From: Stenotrophomonas humi
GTDB lineage: Bacteria; Pseudomonadota; Gammaproteobacteria; Xanthomonadales; Xanthomonadaceae
Direction: 5' to 3'
NCBI RefSeq assembly: GCF_001431415.1
Contig: NZ_LDJI01000029.1
Span: 53,199-117,198, forward strand
Length of the DNA stretch: 64,000 nucleotides
Below, piece by piece: positions 41,814-50,322 of this stretch. Position 1 is the first letter of the stretch; every line of letters starts with the position of its first letter. The notes below the pieces were generated by a model. It did no database searches. It was not told where the DNA came from and was given only the letters and a program-made list of their open reading frames with translations. The translations under genes and the position numbers were made by a program.

Positions 41814-42938
41814 TCAACGTCCGGTCTTGATCTCGGTCCACAGACGGGTGTACAGCTTGTCCGTCTCCGGCGTGTTGATCGCGTAGGTGAACATCTTGGC
41901 CGCCACGTCTTCCGGCGGGTAGATGGTCTTGTCATCGCGGATCGCGGCGTCCACCAGCGGGGTGGCCGTCTTCACCGGGTTGGCGTAGTGGGTCACGTTG
42001 GTGTTGTTGGCAGCGACCTGCGGCTCCAGCAGGTAGTTGATGAACGCATAGGCGTTCTCCGGGTGCTTGGCGTCCTTCGGGATGGCCAGCATGTCGAACC
42101 ACTGCGGTGCACCTTCCTTCGGGATCGAATAGGCCACTTCCACGCCGTTCTTGGCTTCCTCGGCACGGTCGCGGGCCTGGATGATGTCTCCGGACCAACC
42201 CACCACCAGGCAGGTGCTGCCATTGGCCAGCGAACCCACGTACTGCGAGGAGTGGAAGTTCTGCACGTACGGACGGATCGACTTGAGCAGGTCGGCAGCC
42301 TTCTGCAGCACGGCCGGATCCCCGCTGTGCGGGTCTTCACCCAGGTAGTGCAGTGCGATCGGAATCATGTCGGCCGGGGTGTCCAGAATGGTCACGCCAC
42401 AGTCCTTCATCTTGGCGATGTTCTCCGGCTTGAACACCAGGTCCCAGCTGTTGGCGATGTCGGCGCTGCCGCCAAAACGCTCCTTGAGCTTGGCCACGTT
42501 GTAGCCGATGCCGGTGGTGCCGATCATGTACGGCACACCGTACTTGTTCTCCGGATCCTGCCCGGCGATGCGCGCCATCACCGCCGGATCAAGATTGGCC
42601 AGGTTCGGGATCTTGCTCTTGTCCAGCGGCAGGAACACGCCGGCCTGGATCTGGCGGCCGAAGAAGTTCAGCGTCGGCACCACGATGTCGTAACCGCTGT
42701 TGCCGGTCAGCAGCTTGGTCTCGACCATCTCATCGCTGTCGAACACGTCGTAGGTGACCTTGATGCCGGTCGCCTTGTCGAAGTTCGGGATGGTGTCTTC
42801 GGCGATGTAATCGGAGTAGTTGTAGACGTTGAGGACCTTGGCCTCGCCGCCTTCGGGCGTTTTACCGCCGTCTTCCTTGCTGCCACAGGCAGCGAGAAGG
42901 GAGATGGCGATGCCAGCGGTCAGGATGCGCAGATTCAT
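41814..42938 (-). CDS. potF: Putrescine-binding periplasmic lipoprotein PotF
   Basis: 374 residues. The start at 42938 follows GGAGAA and gives a lipoprotein signal (ISLLAACGS, Cys about 18), so here the binding protein is membrane-anchored rather than freely soluble as in E. coli PotF. The mature domain contains KVLNVYNYSDYIAEDTIPNFDKATG and YDVFDSDEMVETKLL, the PotD/PotF polyamine-binding fold. Reading from upstream would add 29 unlikely residues. It lies between puuA and potG on the same strand. Confidence 0.93.
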   Translation of the reverse strand: MNLRILTAGIAISLLAACGSKEDGGKTPEGGEAKVLNVYNYSDYIAEDTIPNFDKATGIKVTYDVFDSDEMVETKLLTGNSGYDIVVPTLNFFGRQIQAGVFLPLDKSKIPNLANLDPAVMARIAGQDPENKYGVPYMIGTTGIGYNVAKLKERFGGSADIANSWDLVFKPENIAKMKDCGVTILDTPADMIPIALHYLGEDPHSGDPAVLQKAADLLKSIRPYVQNFHSSQYVGSLANGSTCLVVGWSGDIIQARDRAEEAKNGVEVAYSIPKEGAPQWFDMLAIPKDAKHPENAYAFINYLLEPQVAANNTNVTHYANPVKTATPLVDAAIRDDKTIYPPEDVAAKMFTYAINTPETDKLYTRLWTEIKTGR

Positions 42939-43052
42939 GGGTTCTCCAGTGTTGATCCGGGAGCGATGTGGGGAAACCGGCATGGCCGGTGGGGGGCGTA
43001 TTGTCCCATTTGCGGGCGGCATCACGCCAATCGACGCCCTGCCGCTGCACCT

Positions 43053-44450
43053 TCAGACATTGAGCAGCAGGAATTCGCGCTCCCACGAGCTGATCACGCG
43101 GAAGAAGGTCTCGTACTCCTTTCGCTTGACCGAGATGTAGGCGCGGCAGAAACGCTTGCCCAGCAGTTCCTGCAGCGGTTCGCACTCCTCCAGCCCGTCC
43201 AGGGCCTCGCCCAGCGAGCGCGGCAGTTCGTAGCCCAGCTCCTTGGCGTTGCCGGTGATCGGCTGTGTGGGCTGCAGCTTCTCGCGCAGTCCCAACAGGC
43301 CGCAGGCCAGGGTCGCGGCCATGGCCAGGTACGGGTTGGCGTCGGAGCCGGCAAAGCGGCTTTCCACGCGGCTGTTTTCCAGCGTGTCGATGGGCACGCG
43401 CAGGCCGCAGGTACGGTTGTCGAAGCCCCACTCCACGTTGCTCGGCGACACTTCGCCGAAAACCAGGCGGCGATAGGAATTCACGTTCGGGGCGAAGAAC
43501 GCCATCGCCAGCGGCACGTATTTCTGCAGGCCAGCCAGGTAATGGTCGAACGTTTCGCTGTACTCGCCTTCGCTGGCACCGGCAAACACATTGATGCCGT
43601 CGGATTTGCGCACCAGGCTCTGGTGGATGTGCATGGCACTGCCCGGTTCGGTCTCCATCGGCTTGGCCAGGAAGGTGGCGAACACGCCATGGCGCATTGC
43701 CGCCTCACGCATGGTGCGCTTGAACAGGAAGACCTGGTCGGCCAGCGACATCGCATCGTTGTGGGTGAAATTCACCTCCAGCTGCGCCGCACCGGATTCG
43801 TGGATCAGCGTGTCCACATCCAGTTTCAGGGCCTCGCAGTAGTCATACATCAGGTCGAGGATGGGGTCGAACTCATTGACCGCGTCAATCGAGTACGACT
43901 GGCGTGCAGTCTCCGGGCGACCGGAGCGACCGGCCGGTGGCAGCAGCGGAAAATCCGGGTCGGTGTTCTTCTGCACCAGGAAGAACTCCACCTCCGGTGC
44001 CACCACGGGCTTGAGTCCCAGTTCGTCATAGCCGGCCAACACCCGACGCAGCACGTTGCGTGGCGCCAGTTCATGCGGCTGCCCGCCCTTGGTGTAGCAG
44101 TCGTGGATGATCTGTGCGGTGGGGTCGGTGGCCCAAGGCACCATGCGCACGGTGTCCGGGTCCGGGCGCAGGATCATGTCCGCGTCTGCCGGCGAGGTCA
44201 GCTCGTAGTAATCGTCCGGGAACTCACCGGTGACGGTGGTGGCGAAGATGCCCTCGGGCAGGCGCGTGCCGTAATCGTGGCGGAACTTGTCAGCCGGGAT
44301 GATCTTGCCGCGGGCATTGCCGGTGATGTCCGGCACCAGGCATTCCACCTCGGTGATGTGCCGCTCCTTGAGCCAACGCAGCAGCGAACTCTCTTCCTGC
44401 ACATTGGCAACGGTCTTGACGGTCTTGCGGGTACGGGGGCGCGAAGTCAT
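43053..44450 (-). CDS. puuA: Gamma-glutamylputrescine synthetase (glutamine synthetase-like PuuA)
   Basis: 465 residues of the glutamine synthetase fold. Blocks seen: APEVEFFLV, ESGAAQLEVNFTHNDAMSLADQVFLFK, GSAMHIHQSLV and ESRFAGSDANPYLAMAATLACGL. The PuuA subgroup is indicated by the N-terminus (LRWLKERHITEVECLVPDITGNARGK) and by the linkage to puuD and pot genes. It joins glutamate to putrescine using ATP. It is 6 bp downstream of puuD and followed by potF after 114 bp. Confidence 0.9.
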   Translation of the reverse strand: MTSRPRTRKTVKTVANVQEESSLLRWLKERHITEVECLVPDITGNARGKIIPADKFRHDYGTRLPEGIFATTVTGEFPDDYYELTSPADADMILRPDPDTVRMVPWATDPTAQIIHDCYTKGGQPHELAPRNVLRRVLAGYDELGLKPVVAPEVEFFLVQKNTDPDFPLLPPAGRSGRPETARQSYSIDAVNEFDPILDLMYDYCEALKLDVDTLIHESGAAQLEVNFTHNDAMSLADQVFLFKRTMREAAMRHGVFATFLAKPMETEPGSAMHIHQSLVRKSDGINVFAGASEGEYSETFDHYLAGLQKYVPLAMAFFAPNVNSYRRLVFGEVSPSNVEWGFDNRTCGLRVPIDTLENSRVESRFAGSDANPYLAMAATLACGLLGLREKLQPTQPITGNAKELGYELPRSLGEALDGLEECEPLQELLGKRFCRAYISVKRKEYETFFRVISSWEREFLLLNV

Positions 44451-44456
44451 GGCGGA

Positions 44457-45215
44457 TCAGCTTTTTGGTTTTTGCATCTGGTAACGACGACAGGCCTCGC
44501 CGAAGGCTTGGAAAATGCCCAGGTAGAACGGGTTTTCACGCACCCGCCATTCCGGATGGAACTGCACGCCGAGCAGGAAACCCGGGCCCGGACCACGGAA
44601 GGCTTCAATCAGCCCATCAGGCGCGCGGGCTTCAACCTGCAGGCCCTCGCCCAGCCGCGCCACACCCTGCCCATGCACGGTGTTGACGCTGACCGGGGTG
44701 CTGCCGGCAATCCCGGCCAACAACCCACCCGGCACCAGTTCCAGTGCGTGGGCCGGGCCATATTGCACGTCCAGTGGTGAATCCGGATCTTCACGGTGGT
44801 CGGCCAGCCCCGGCACGTCATGCACCTTGGGATGCAGGCTGCCGCCGAACGCGACGTTGACCTCCTGGAACCCCCGGCAGATCGCCAACACCGGCAAACC
44901 CATCGCCAGCGCCTGCGGCAGCAGCCCGAACACGTTGGCATCGCGCGCAGGATCATGTGGATTACCCGGCCAGCTGGGGCCGCCGTCGTAATGATGCGGC
45001 TCGATGTTGCTGGTGGCGCCGGTCAGCAGCAGTCCATCCAATTGGCCCAGCCAAGCCTGCGCCGGCAATGGCGGCTGCAGCAGCGGCAGTACCAGCGGGG
45101 TGGCGCCTGCGCCATCCACCACGGCCCGCACGTACTTTTCGCCGACCACGAGGAACGGGTGTGATCCGATCGGTTTGCTGTCGGTTGGCAGGCCGACCAG
45201 CGGCAAAGTGCTCAT
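44457..45215 (-). CDS. puuD: Gamma-glutamyl-gamma-aminobutyrate hydrolase
   Basis: 252 residues, class I glutamine amidotransferase-like. Nucleophile Cys113 in AICRGFQEVNVAFGG and the His220/Glu222 pair in VQFHPEWRV form the triad. The N-terminus (PLVGLPTDSKPIGSHPFLVVGEKYVRAV) is typical of PuuD/peptidase C26. It releases GABA from gamma-glutamyl-GABA. I start at the ATG at 45215; the longer frame upstream is Cys-rich and improbable. It is the first gene of the minus-strand polyamine cluster, divergent from puuB. Confidence 0.92.
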   Translation of the reverse strand: MSTLPLVGLPTDSKPIGSHPFLVVGEKYVRAVVDGAGATPLVLPLLQPPLPAQAWLGQLDGLLLTGATSNIEPHHYDGGPSWPGNPHDPARDANVFGLLPQALAMGLPVLAICRGFQEVNVAFGGSLHPKVHDVPGLADHREDPDSPLDVQYGPAHALELVPGGLLAGIAGSTPVSVNTVHGQGVARLGEGLQVEARAPDGLIEAFRGPGPGFLLGVQFHPEWRVRENPFYLGIFQAFGEACRRYQMQKPKS

Positions 45216-45398
45216 GCATCTGGCTCGGAAGACGTGAGGGCACGCTACCCCCGGCCCTGCATTTAGGCAACCGCAGCGCATCTGTCATTCAAACGCCACG
45301 CGGCACAATGGACGCTGTTCGACCGGCGCCTGCGCTCGGCGCACACAGCCAGGTCGTTACACTCCCCGCCCTCTGCCAAACCCATCTGCCTGATATCC
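45216..45398. promoter_or_regulatory. Divergent promoter region of puuD and puuB
   Basis: A 183-bp gap between divergent starts that must drive both halves of the polyamine cluster. A possible plus-strand -10 (TACACT near 45357) lies 40 bp before the puuB start. I see no clear palindromic operator, and no PuuR gene is in the window. Confidence 0.4.
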
Positions 45399-46685
45399 GT
45401 GGACAGCCCACAGCCCGCCTACCCGCCAAGCTGGTACGCCAGCAGCCAACCGCAACTGCCCGCGCGTGCATCCTTGCGCGGCCAGGCTCGTGCCGACGTT
45501 GCGGTGTTGGGCGCCGGTTACACCGGCCTGACCGCCGCGCTGGCCCTGGCCGAAAAAGGCTACAAGGTCACCTTGCTGGAAGCCGAACGCGTCGGCTGGG
45601 GTGCCTCCGGGCGCAATGGCGGCCAAGCCATCGTCGGTTACGGCTGCGAGCAGGACACGCTTGAAAAACTGGTCGGCGATGCCGATGCGCGCCTGCTGTT
45701 CGATTTCTCACGCGACGGCATGCACCAGCTCAAGCAGCGCATCGCGCGGCACGGCATCGACTGTGACTGGCGCGATGGCCACGCCAGCGTGCCGATCCAT
45801 CCGCGCCAGGAACGCGCCCTGCGTGCGGACATCGAGCGCATGGCACAACGCTACGACTATCCGCTGGAATGGTGGGACCGCCCCCGCCTGCAGCAGGAAC
45901 TGGCCAGCGACCGCTACCTCGGCGCGATGTATGACGCCGCCAGCGGCCACCTGCATCCACTGGCTTACGTACAAGGCTTGGCAGGTGCTGCCGAAGCAGC
46001 GGGCGTGACCCTTCATGAGTACTCACCGGTGATCCGGATGCAGCGCGACCCGCGGCCGGCACTGGTCACCGCCCAGGGCCGCGTTGATGCGGACTTCGTG
46101 GTGCTGGCCGGCAACGCCTGGCTGCAGGGCATCGCCCCGGAACTGGAAACCCGGATGATGCCGGTGGGCACCTACATCGGTGCGACCCAGCCGCTGGGTG
46201 CCGAACGCGCCAGGGCGCTGATCCGCAACGACATGGCCGTGGCCGACGTGAACTGGGCGCTGGACTACTTCCGCCTCAGCCGCGACCACCGCCTGCTGTT
46301 CGGCGGCCAGGCCAACTATTCCGCGCTGCCGCCGCCCGGCCTGCGCACCAGCATGAGCCGACGCATGCGCCGGGTGTTTCCGCAGCTGGCCGACGTGGAG
46401 CTGGAATACGTGTGGGGAGGCTACATCGACATCACCCGCAACCGCGCCCCGCACTGGGGAAGACTCACGCCAAGTGTCTATTTCGCACAGGGCTTCTCCG
46501 GCCATGGCGTGGCCAGCGCCGGCCTGGCCGGCGAAGTGATCGCCGAGGCCATTGCCGGCCAGTCAGCCCGGCTGGATGTGTTCGAGAAGATTCCACACCG
46601 CGTATTCCCGGGTGGCAGGGCGCTGCGCATGCCACTGCTGGTGGCGGCGATGTCCTGGTACAAGCTGCGCGACCTGCTGGGATGA
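45399..46685 (+). CDS. puuB: Gamma-glutamylputrescine oxidase-like FAD oxidoreductase
   Basis: 428 residues from a GTG. The FAD-binding GAGYTG at about 38-43 follows a short N-terminal segment rich in Tyr/Trp (YPPSWYASS), the PuuB/OrdL type DAO family start. GWGASGRNGGQAIVGYG (about 67-83) is the substrate-side flavin motif. The C-terminal VWGGYIDITRNRAPHWG and FSGHGVASAGLAGEVIAEAI complete the fold. It oxidises gamma-glutamylputrescine to the aldehyde with production of hydrogen peroxide and ammonia. It is divergent from puuD and next to no other puu gene on its strand. Confidence 0.88.
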   Translation: MDSPQPAYPPSWYASSQPQLPARASLRGQARADVAVLGAGYTGLTAALALAEKGYKVTLLEAERVGWGASGRNGGQAIVGYGCEQDTLEKLVGDADARLLFDFSRDGMHQLKQRIARHGIDCDWRDGHASVPIHPRQERALRADIERMAQRYDYPLEWWDRPRLQQELASDRYLGAMYDAASGHLHPLAYVQGLAGAAEAAGVTLHEYSPVIRMQRDPRPALVTAQGRVDADFVVLAGNAWLQGIAPELETRMMPVGTYIGATQPLGAERARALIRNDMAVADVNWALDYFRLSRDHRLLFGGQANYSALPPPGLRTSMSRRMRRVFPQLADVELEYVWGGYIDITRNRAPHWGRLTPSVYFAQGFSGHGVASAGLAGEVIAEAIAGQSARLDVFEKIPHRVFPGGRALRMPLLVAAMSWYKLRDLLG

Positions 46686-46753
46686 TGCCGGACGTGACGA
46701 TGACCGCCGGCGGGAATGCTGTGTGCTCCGTTCTTTTGCGCTGCCCGGGCGAC

Positions 46754-46780
46754 TAAAGTTCCGGCACATCTGCCCGATAT
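46754..46780 (+). promoter_or_regulatory. Sigma-28 (FliA)-like promoter of the REC-REC-GGDEF gene
   Basis: TAAAGTTC (46754-46761), 11 bp, then CCCGATAT (46773-46780). Compared with TAAAGTTT-N11-GCCGATAA, the -35 matches 7/8 and the -10 matches 6/8 with exact spacing. The predicted start of transcription falls just before the ATG at 46790, suggesting a very short or absent leader. Confidence 0.6.
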
Positions 46781-46789
46781 TCCTTGCAG

Positions 46790-48118
46790 ATGACCATCAG
46801 CCTTCCACCCATGGCCGCCCTGCCGCAGGCCTGCTTCGACAGCCCGCCGATCGCGCCGCTTCCGCAGCGCATCCTGCTGGTGGAAAACTCGCGCACGTTC
46901 ACCAGCATGCTGCGCGAAGCCATCGAGCAGCGCCTGGAGCTGCCGGTAAGCGTAGCCTCGAGCCTGGCCGAAGCCGGTGCGTTGCTCGACAGCGAGGACG
47001 GCTGGTTCCTGGTGTTGACCGGTCTGGTCCTGGCCGATGGTGACCGCGACCAGGTGGTGGCCTATTTCGTTGAACGCGGGCTGCCCACCATCGTGGTCAG
47101 CGGTGTCTATGACGAAGACCTGCGCAAGCGTGTGCTGCAGCAGCAGATCATCGATTACGTATTGAAGAACACCCCCGGCAGCATCGACTACCTGGTTTGG
47201 CTGGTGCAGCGGATGGAACGCAACCGCCGTATCTCCGCGCTGGTGGTGGACGACTCGCCGTCGGCACGCTCGTATGCGGCTGCGCTGCTGGGCATGTACG
47301 GCTACCACGTCAGCCAGGCCGCCGACGGCGCCGAAGCCCTGCTCGCACTGGAGGCCGACCCGACCATCCGCCTGGTGATCGTGGACCAGGAAATGCCCGG
47401 CATGGAAGGTGTCGAACTCACCCGCAGACTGCGCGCACTGCGTGCACGCGACAAAGTGGCGGTGATCGGCATTTCCGGAAATGCCGATCCGTCGTTGATC
47501 CCGCGCTTCCTCAAGAACGGCGCCAACGACTTCCTGCGCAAACCGTTCTCGCGCGAAGAATTCTTCTGCCGTGTTTCGCAGAACGTGGACCAGCTGGAGT
47601 TGATCGGTACGCTGCAGGACCTGGCGACCCGCGACTTCCTCACCGGCCTGCCCAACCGCCGCAGCTTTCTCGAAAACAGCCAACGCCAGCTGGCCCTGCC
47701 AAGCGCCGACAACGATGTGGCCGTGGCGATGGTGGACATCGACCATTTCAAACACATCAACGACAGCTTCGGCCACGAAGCCGGCGACCAGGCCATCCGT
47801 GCCGTGGCCACCATCCTGCAGGCGCATACCCACCCGCAGGACATCAGCGCACGCTTTGGCGGCGAGGAGTTCTGCCTGCTGGTGAGCGGCCTGGACGACG
47901 ACGCCAGCACCCTGCATTTCGAGCAGCTGCGGCAAGCCGTGCAGGCCCTGCGCCTGCAGTTCGGCGGCAAGACACTGGCCATGACAGTGAGCATCGGCGT
48001 GTGCCGCATGCCGTCACGACTGGGCAACCTGCACCAGCTCATCACCGAGGCCGACCGCCAGCTCTATCTGGCCAAGGCCGGCGGCCGCAACCGCGTGTGC
48101 AGCGCCGACAAGGTGTGA
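46790..48118 (+). CDS. REC-REC-GGDEF response regulator diguanylate cyclase
   Basis: 442 residues. A first receiver domain (about 27-140) has VENS at the acidic pocket and LVLTGLVL where the phospho-Asp is expected, so it appears unable to be phosphorylated. A second receiver (about 148-262) is intact with VDDS and Asp199 in IVDQEMPG. The GGDEF domain (about 275-438) has GGEEF at 357-361 and no clear RxxD I-site upstream, so it should be active and free of product inhibition. It makes c-di-GMP. A FliA-like promoter lies upstream and a hemerythrin gene follows after 88 bp. Confidence 0.9.
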   Translation: MTISLPPMAALPQACFDSPPIAPLPQRILLVENSRTFTSMLREAIEQRLELPVSVASSLAEAGALLDSEDGWFLVLTGLVLADGDRDQVVAYFVERGLPTIVVSGVYDEDLRKRVLQQQIIDYVLKNTPGSIDYLVWLVQRMERNRRISALVVDDSPSARSYAAALLGMYGYHVSQAADGAEALLALEADPTIRLVIVDQEMPGMEGVELTRRLRALRARDKVAVIGISGNADPSLIPRFLKNGANDFLRKPFSREEFFCRVSQNVDQLELIGTLQDLATRDFLTGLPNRRSFLENSQRQLALPSADNDVAVAMVDIDHFKHINDSFGHEAGDQAIRAVATILQAHTHPQDISARFGGEEFCLLVSGLDDDASTLHFEQLRQAVQALRLQFGGKTLAMTVSIGVCRMPSRLGNLHQLITEADRQLYLAKAGGRNRVCSADKV

Positions 48119-48131
48119 ACGCGGCTTCGTA

Positions 48132-48173
48132 TTGATCCAGATCAACGCGCGCTGAAAAGCCCGCGTCTAAAGT
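48132..48173 (+). promoter_or_regulatory. FNR/Crp-type box with class II-spaced -10 upstream of hemerythrin
   Basis: TTGATCCAGATCAA (48132-48145) is a perfect TTGAT-N4-ATCAA box. TAAAGT at 48168-48173 matches four of six -10 bases. A start near 48180 would place the box at -41.5, the class II position for an FNR/Anr-type activator. The hemerythrin ATG is at 48207. Confidence 0.6.
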
Positions 48174-48206
48174 GCGTCGCATGGCACTTCTCAGGGGATC
48201 TAGGCG

Positions 48207-48668
48207 ATGGCACTACTGATTTGGCAGGATGATCTCAACACCGGCATCGAGGTCATCGACCATCAGCACATGCGCATCGTGGAGATGCTCAACCACCTGC
48301 ATGTGGCTCAGAAGAGCCTGGAACGCATGGCGGTGGCCGAGGTGATCGACGAACTGGTCGACTACACCATGTCGCACTTCGCCTTCGAAGAGGAGTTGAT
48401 GGAGGAAGCCGGCTATCCGTTCTGCGCTGCGCACAAGCGCGTGCATGAAGTGTTCGGCAAGCGGGTAAGCGAGTACCGCCTGCGCTTCCAGGCCGGCGAG
48501 GACGTCACCGATGAACTGCGCAACATGCTCTCGCGCTGGCTGTTCAACCATATCCGTGGCGACGACAAGGCCTATGCCGAGCAGGTCAAGCGGCACCTCA
48601 ACCAGTTTGCCCGTGAACACGAAGAAGGCAGCTGGCTGGGCCGCACGTTGAAACGATTGTTCAACTGA
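48207..48668 (+). CDS. Bacteriohemerythrin
   Basis: 153 residues of a single hemerythrin domain. The diiron ligands are all present: His19 (with HQH), His57 and Glu61 (HFAFEE), His76 and His80 (HKRVH), His115 and Asp120 (HIRGDD). The C-terminus adds a short basic tail (RTLKRLFN). It binds oxygen reversibly and may supply or sense O2. It follows a diguanylate cyclase and has its own FNR-type promoter, which suggests induction when oxygen is low. AGGGGA and AGG precede the ATG. Confidence 0.94.
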   Translation: MALLIWQDDLNTGIEVIDHQHMRIVEMLNHLHVAQKSLERMAVAEVIDELVDYTMSHFAFEEELMEEAGYPFCAAHKRVHEVFGKRVSEYRLRFQAGEDVTDELRNMLSRWLFNHIRGDDKAYAEQVKRHLNQFAREHEEGSWLGRTLKRLFN

Positions 48669-48749
48669 ACCGCCTGTGCGGGAACGGTGTGGCTGCGATC
48701 CCTCCTCCAGAAAGATTCGCTCCCTCGCCGTTCCTGCCTCACCTTGCTG

Positions 48750-48821
48750 TAGGAACGCCGCAGATCCGCACTGCCTTCATCTTTGTGTGGGATGCAGGGC
48801 ACCGCGCTACGGCGTTCCTAC
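48750..48821. repeat. GTAG-type inverted repeat overlapping the 3' end of the MFS gene
   Basis: Perfect 12-bp arms GTAGGAACGCCG (48750-48761) and CGGCGTTCCTAC (48810-48821) with a 48-bp interior that also contains shorter pairings. The GTAG end resembles GTAG-type REP elements described from Stenotrophomonas. The right arm encodes the last residues and the TAG stop of the MFS transporter. Confidence 0.6.
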
Positions 48822-50105
48822 GGCCCCCCGCTTCTGCCGCTGGCCAATGGCCCACAGCGCCCAGGCGGTGACCAATGCGGTCACGCACAGGTAACCGCCT
48901 ACCGCGGCGATGCCGAATTTCCCGGCCAACCATGTCGCCGCATAGGGCGCTGGCGCTGCGCCAAGAATCCCGGCCAGGTTGAAGGACAGCGATGAACCGG
49001 TATAACGCACCTGCACGGGATACAGGCTGGCCAACATGGTCCCGCACGGGCCGTAGGTCAGGCCCATCAGGAACAGGCCCAGCGACAGGAACAGCAGCAC
49101 CTGCAACGGATGCCCGGCCTGGAACAACGGCTGGAACAGCAGCCCGAACACGAAGATGCCCGTCGTCGCCCACAGCATCGCCTTCACCGTGCCACGGCGG
49201 TCGCCGTACAGCGCCGCCAGCGGGATGCCTGCGGCGAAGAACAGGATTCCAATCATCTGCAGCAGCAGGAAATCCTCGCGCGCATATTTCAGCACCGACG
49301 TGCCATGGCCCAGCGTGAACACCGTCATCAGGTAGAACAGCACGAAGGTGGCGAACGCCGCCAACGTGCCCACCAGCACCGCGAAACCATGGTTCGTCAG
49401 CACCTCGCGCATCGGCAACCGCACCCGCTTGCCGCTGTCCACCGCTTTCTGGAAATCCGGCGTCTCGTGGATGTTCAAACGTACCCACAACCCGACGATC
49501 ACCAGCAGCGCACTGGCCACGAACGGCACGCGCCAGCCCCAGGCAAGGAAGCTGGCATCGTCCATCAGCTTGCCCAACAACAGGAACGTACCGGCCGACA
49601 GCAGGAAGCCCAGCGGCGCACCCAACTGCGGGAACATGCCATACCAGGCGCGCTTTCCCGGCGGTGCGTTCTCAGTCGCCAGCAGCACCGCCCCGCCCCA
49701 CTCGCCGCCCAGTCCCAAGCCCTGGCCGAAGCGGCACAGCGCCAGCAGGATCGGCGCCAGCAGCCCGATCTCGGCATGCGTTGGCAACAGGCCGATCGCC
49801 ACGGTGGACAGCCCCATGGTCAGCAAGGCCGCCACCAGCGTGGCCTTGCGGCCGATGCGGTCCCCGTAATGCCCGAACACCGCCGAGCCCACCGGCCGGG
49901 CGATGAACGCCACCGCAAAGGTCGCCAGCGATTGCAGCAACGCCGCTTCGTTGCTGCTCTCGGGAAAGAACAGCTGCGGGAACACCAGCACCGCCGCAGT
50001 GGCGTAGATGTAGAAATCAAAGAACTCGATGGTGGTGCCGACCAGGCTGGCAGCCAGCACACGACGCGGAGAGTTCAGCGGGACAGGGGTAGCGGCGGTC
50101 GACAT
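48807..50105 (-). CDS. MFS transporter, metabolite:H+ symporter family
   Basis: 432 residues with twelve membrane helices. It begins LAASLVGTTIEFFDFYIYATAAVLVFPQLFFP, the MHS family (shikimate/alpha-ketoglutarate/proline betaine permease type) signature. The loop 2-3 motif GHYGDRIGRK and the GQGLGLGGEWGGAVLLATEN segment follow. The substrate cannot be told from sequence. The last six codons and the stop lie inside a repeat arm, so the C-terminus may have been changed by repeat insertion. It is divergent from the oleate hydratase gene. Confidence 0.88.
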   Translation of the reverse strand: MSTAATPVPLNSPRRVLAASLVGTTIEFFDFYIYATAAVLVFPQLFFPESSNEAALLQSLATFAVAFIARPVGSAVFGHYGDRIGRKATLVAALLTMGLSTVAIGLLPTHAEIGLLAPILLALCRFGQGLGLGGEWGGAVLLATENAPPGKRAWYGMFPQLGAPLGFLLSAGTFLLLGKLMDDASFLAWGWRVPFVASALLVIVGLWVRLNIHETPDFQKAVDSGKRVRLPMREVLTNHGFAVLVGTLAAFATFVLFYLMTVFTLGHGTSVLKYAREDFLLLQMIGILFFAAGIPLAALYGDRRGTVKAMLWATTGIFVFGLLFQPLFQAGHPLQVLLFLSLGLFLMGLTYGPCGTMLASLYPVQVRYTGSSLSFNLAGILGAAPAPYAATWLAGKFGIAAVGGYLCVTALVTAWALWAIGQRQKRGAVGTP

Positions 50106-50322
50106 GGTTCGGTTTCAGGAAAGCGTTATCGCCAAGTCTGCCATGCAGCTCCCTGCTGCCAACGTCTGGTTGCAGCCGACACCGTTCCGGCCATGACTTC
50201 CCCCCGTCCCATAACGCCCATCGCCCACGCTTCACGCCCATGTAACTCGGGCGTCCATCGTGCCCAGTAGGCTCACGGCAGCCACCTTCGTTCGCAGCAC
50301 TTCCTTTCCCCACAGGAGAATC
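50106..50322. promoter_or_regulatory. Divergent region between MFS transporter and oleate hydratase
   Basis: A 217-bp gap with the starts of both genes at its edges. It holds several GCCCA-type short repeats but no clear -35/-10 or palindrome that I can defend. Confidence 0.3.

Noticed and set aside
41670..44780. A long open plus-strand frame opposite potF and puuA
   Set aside because: Overlaps clear minus-strand genes and the repeat hairpins; composition is that of a shadow frame.
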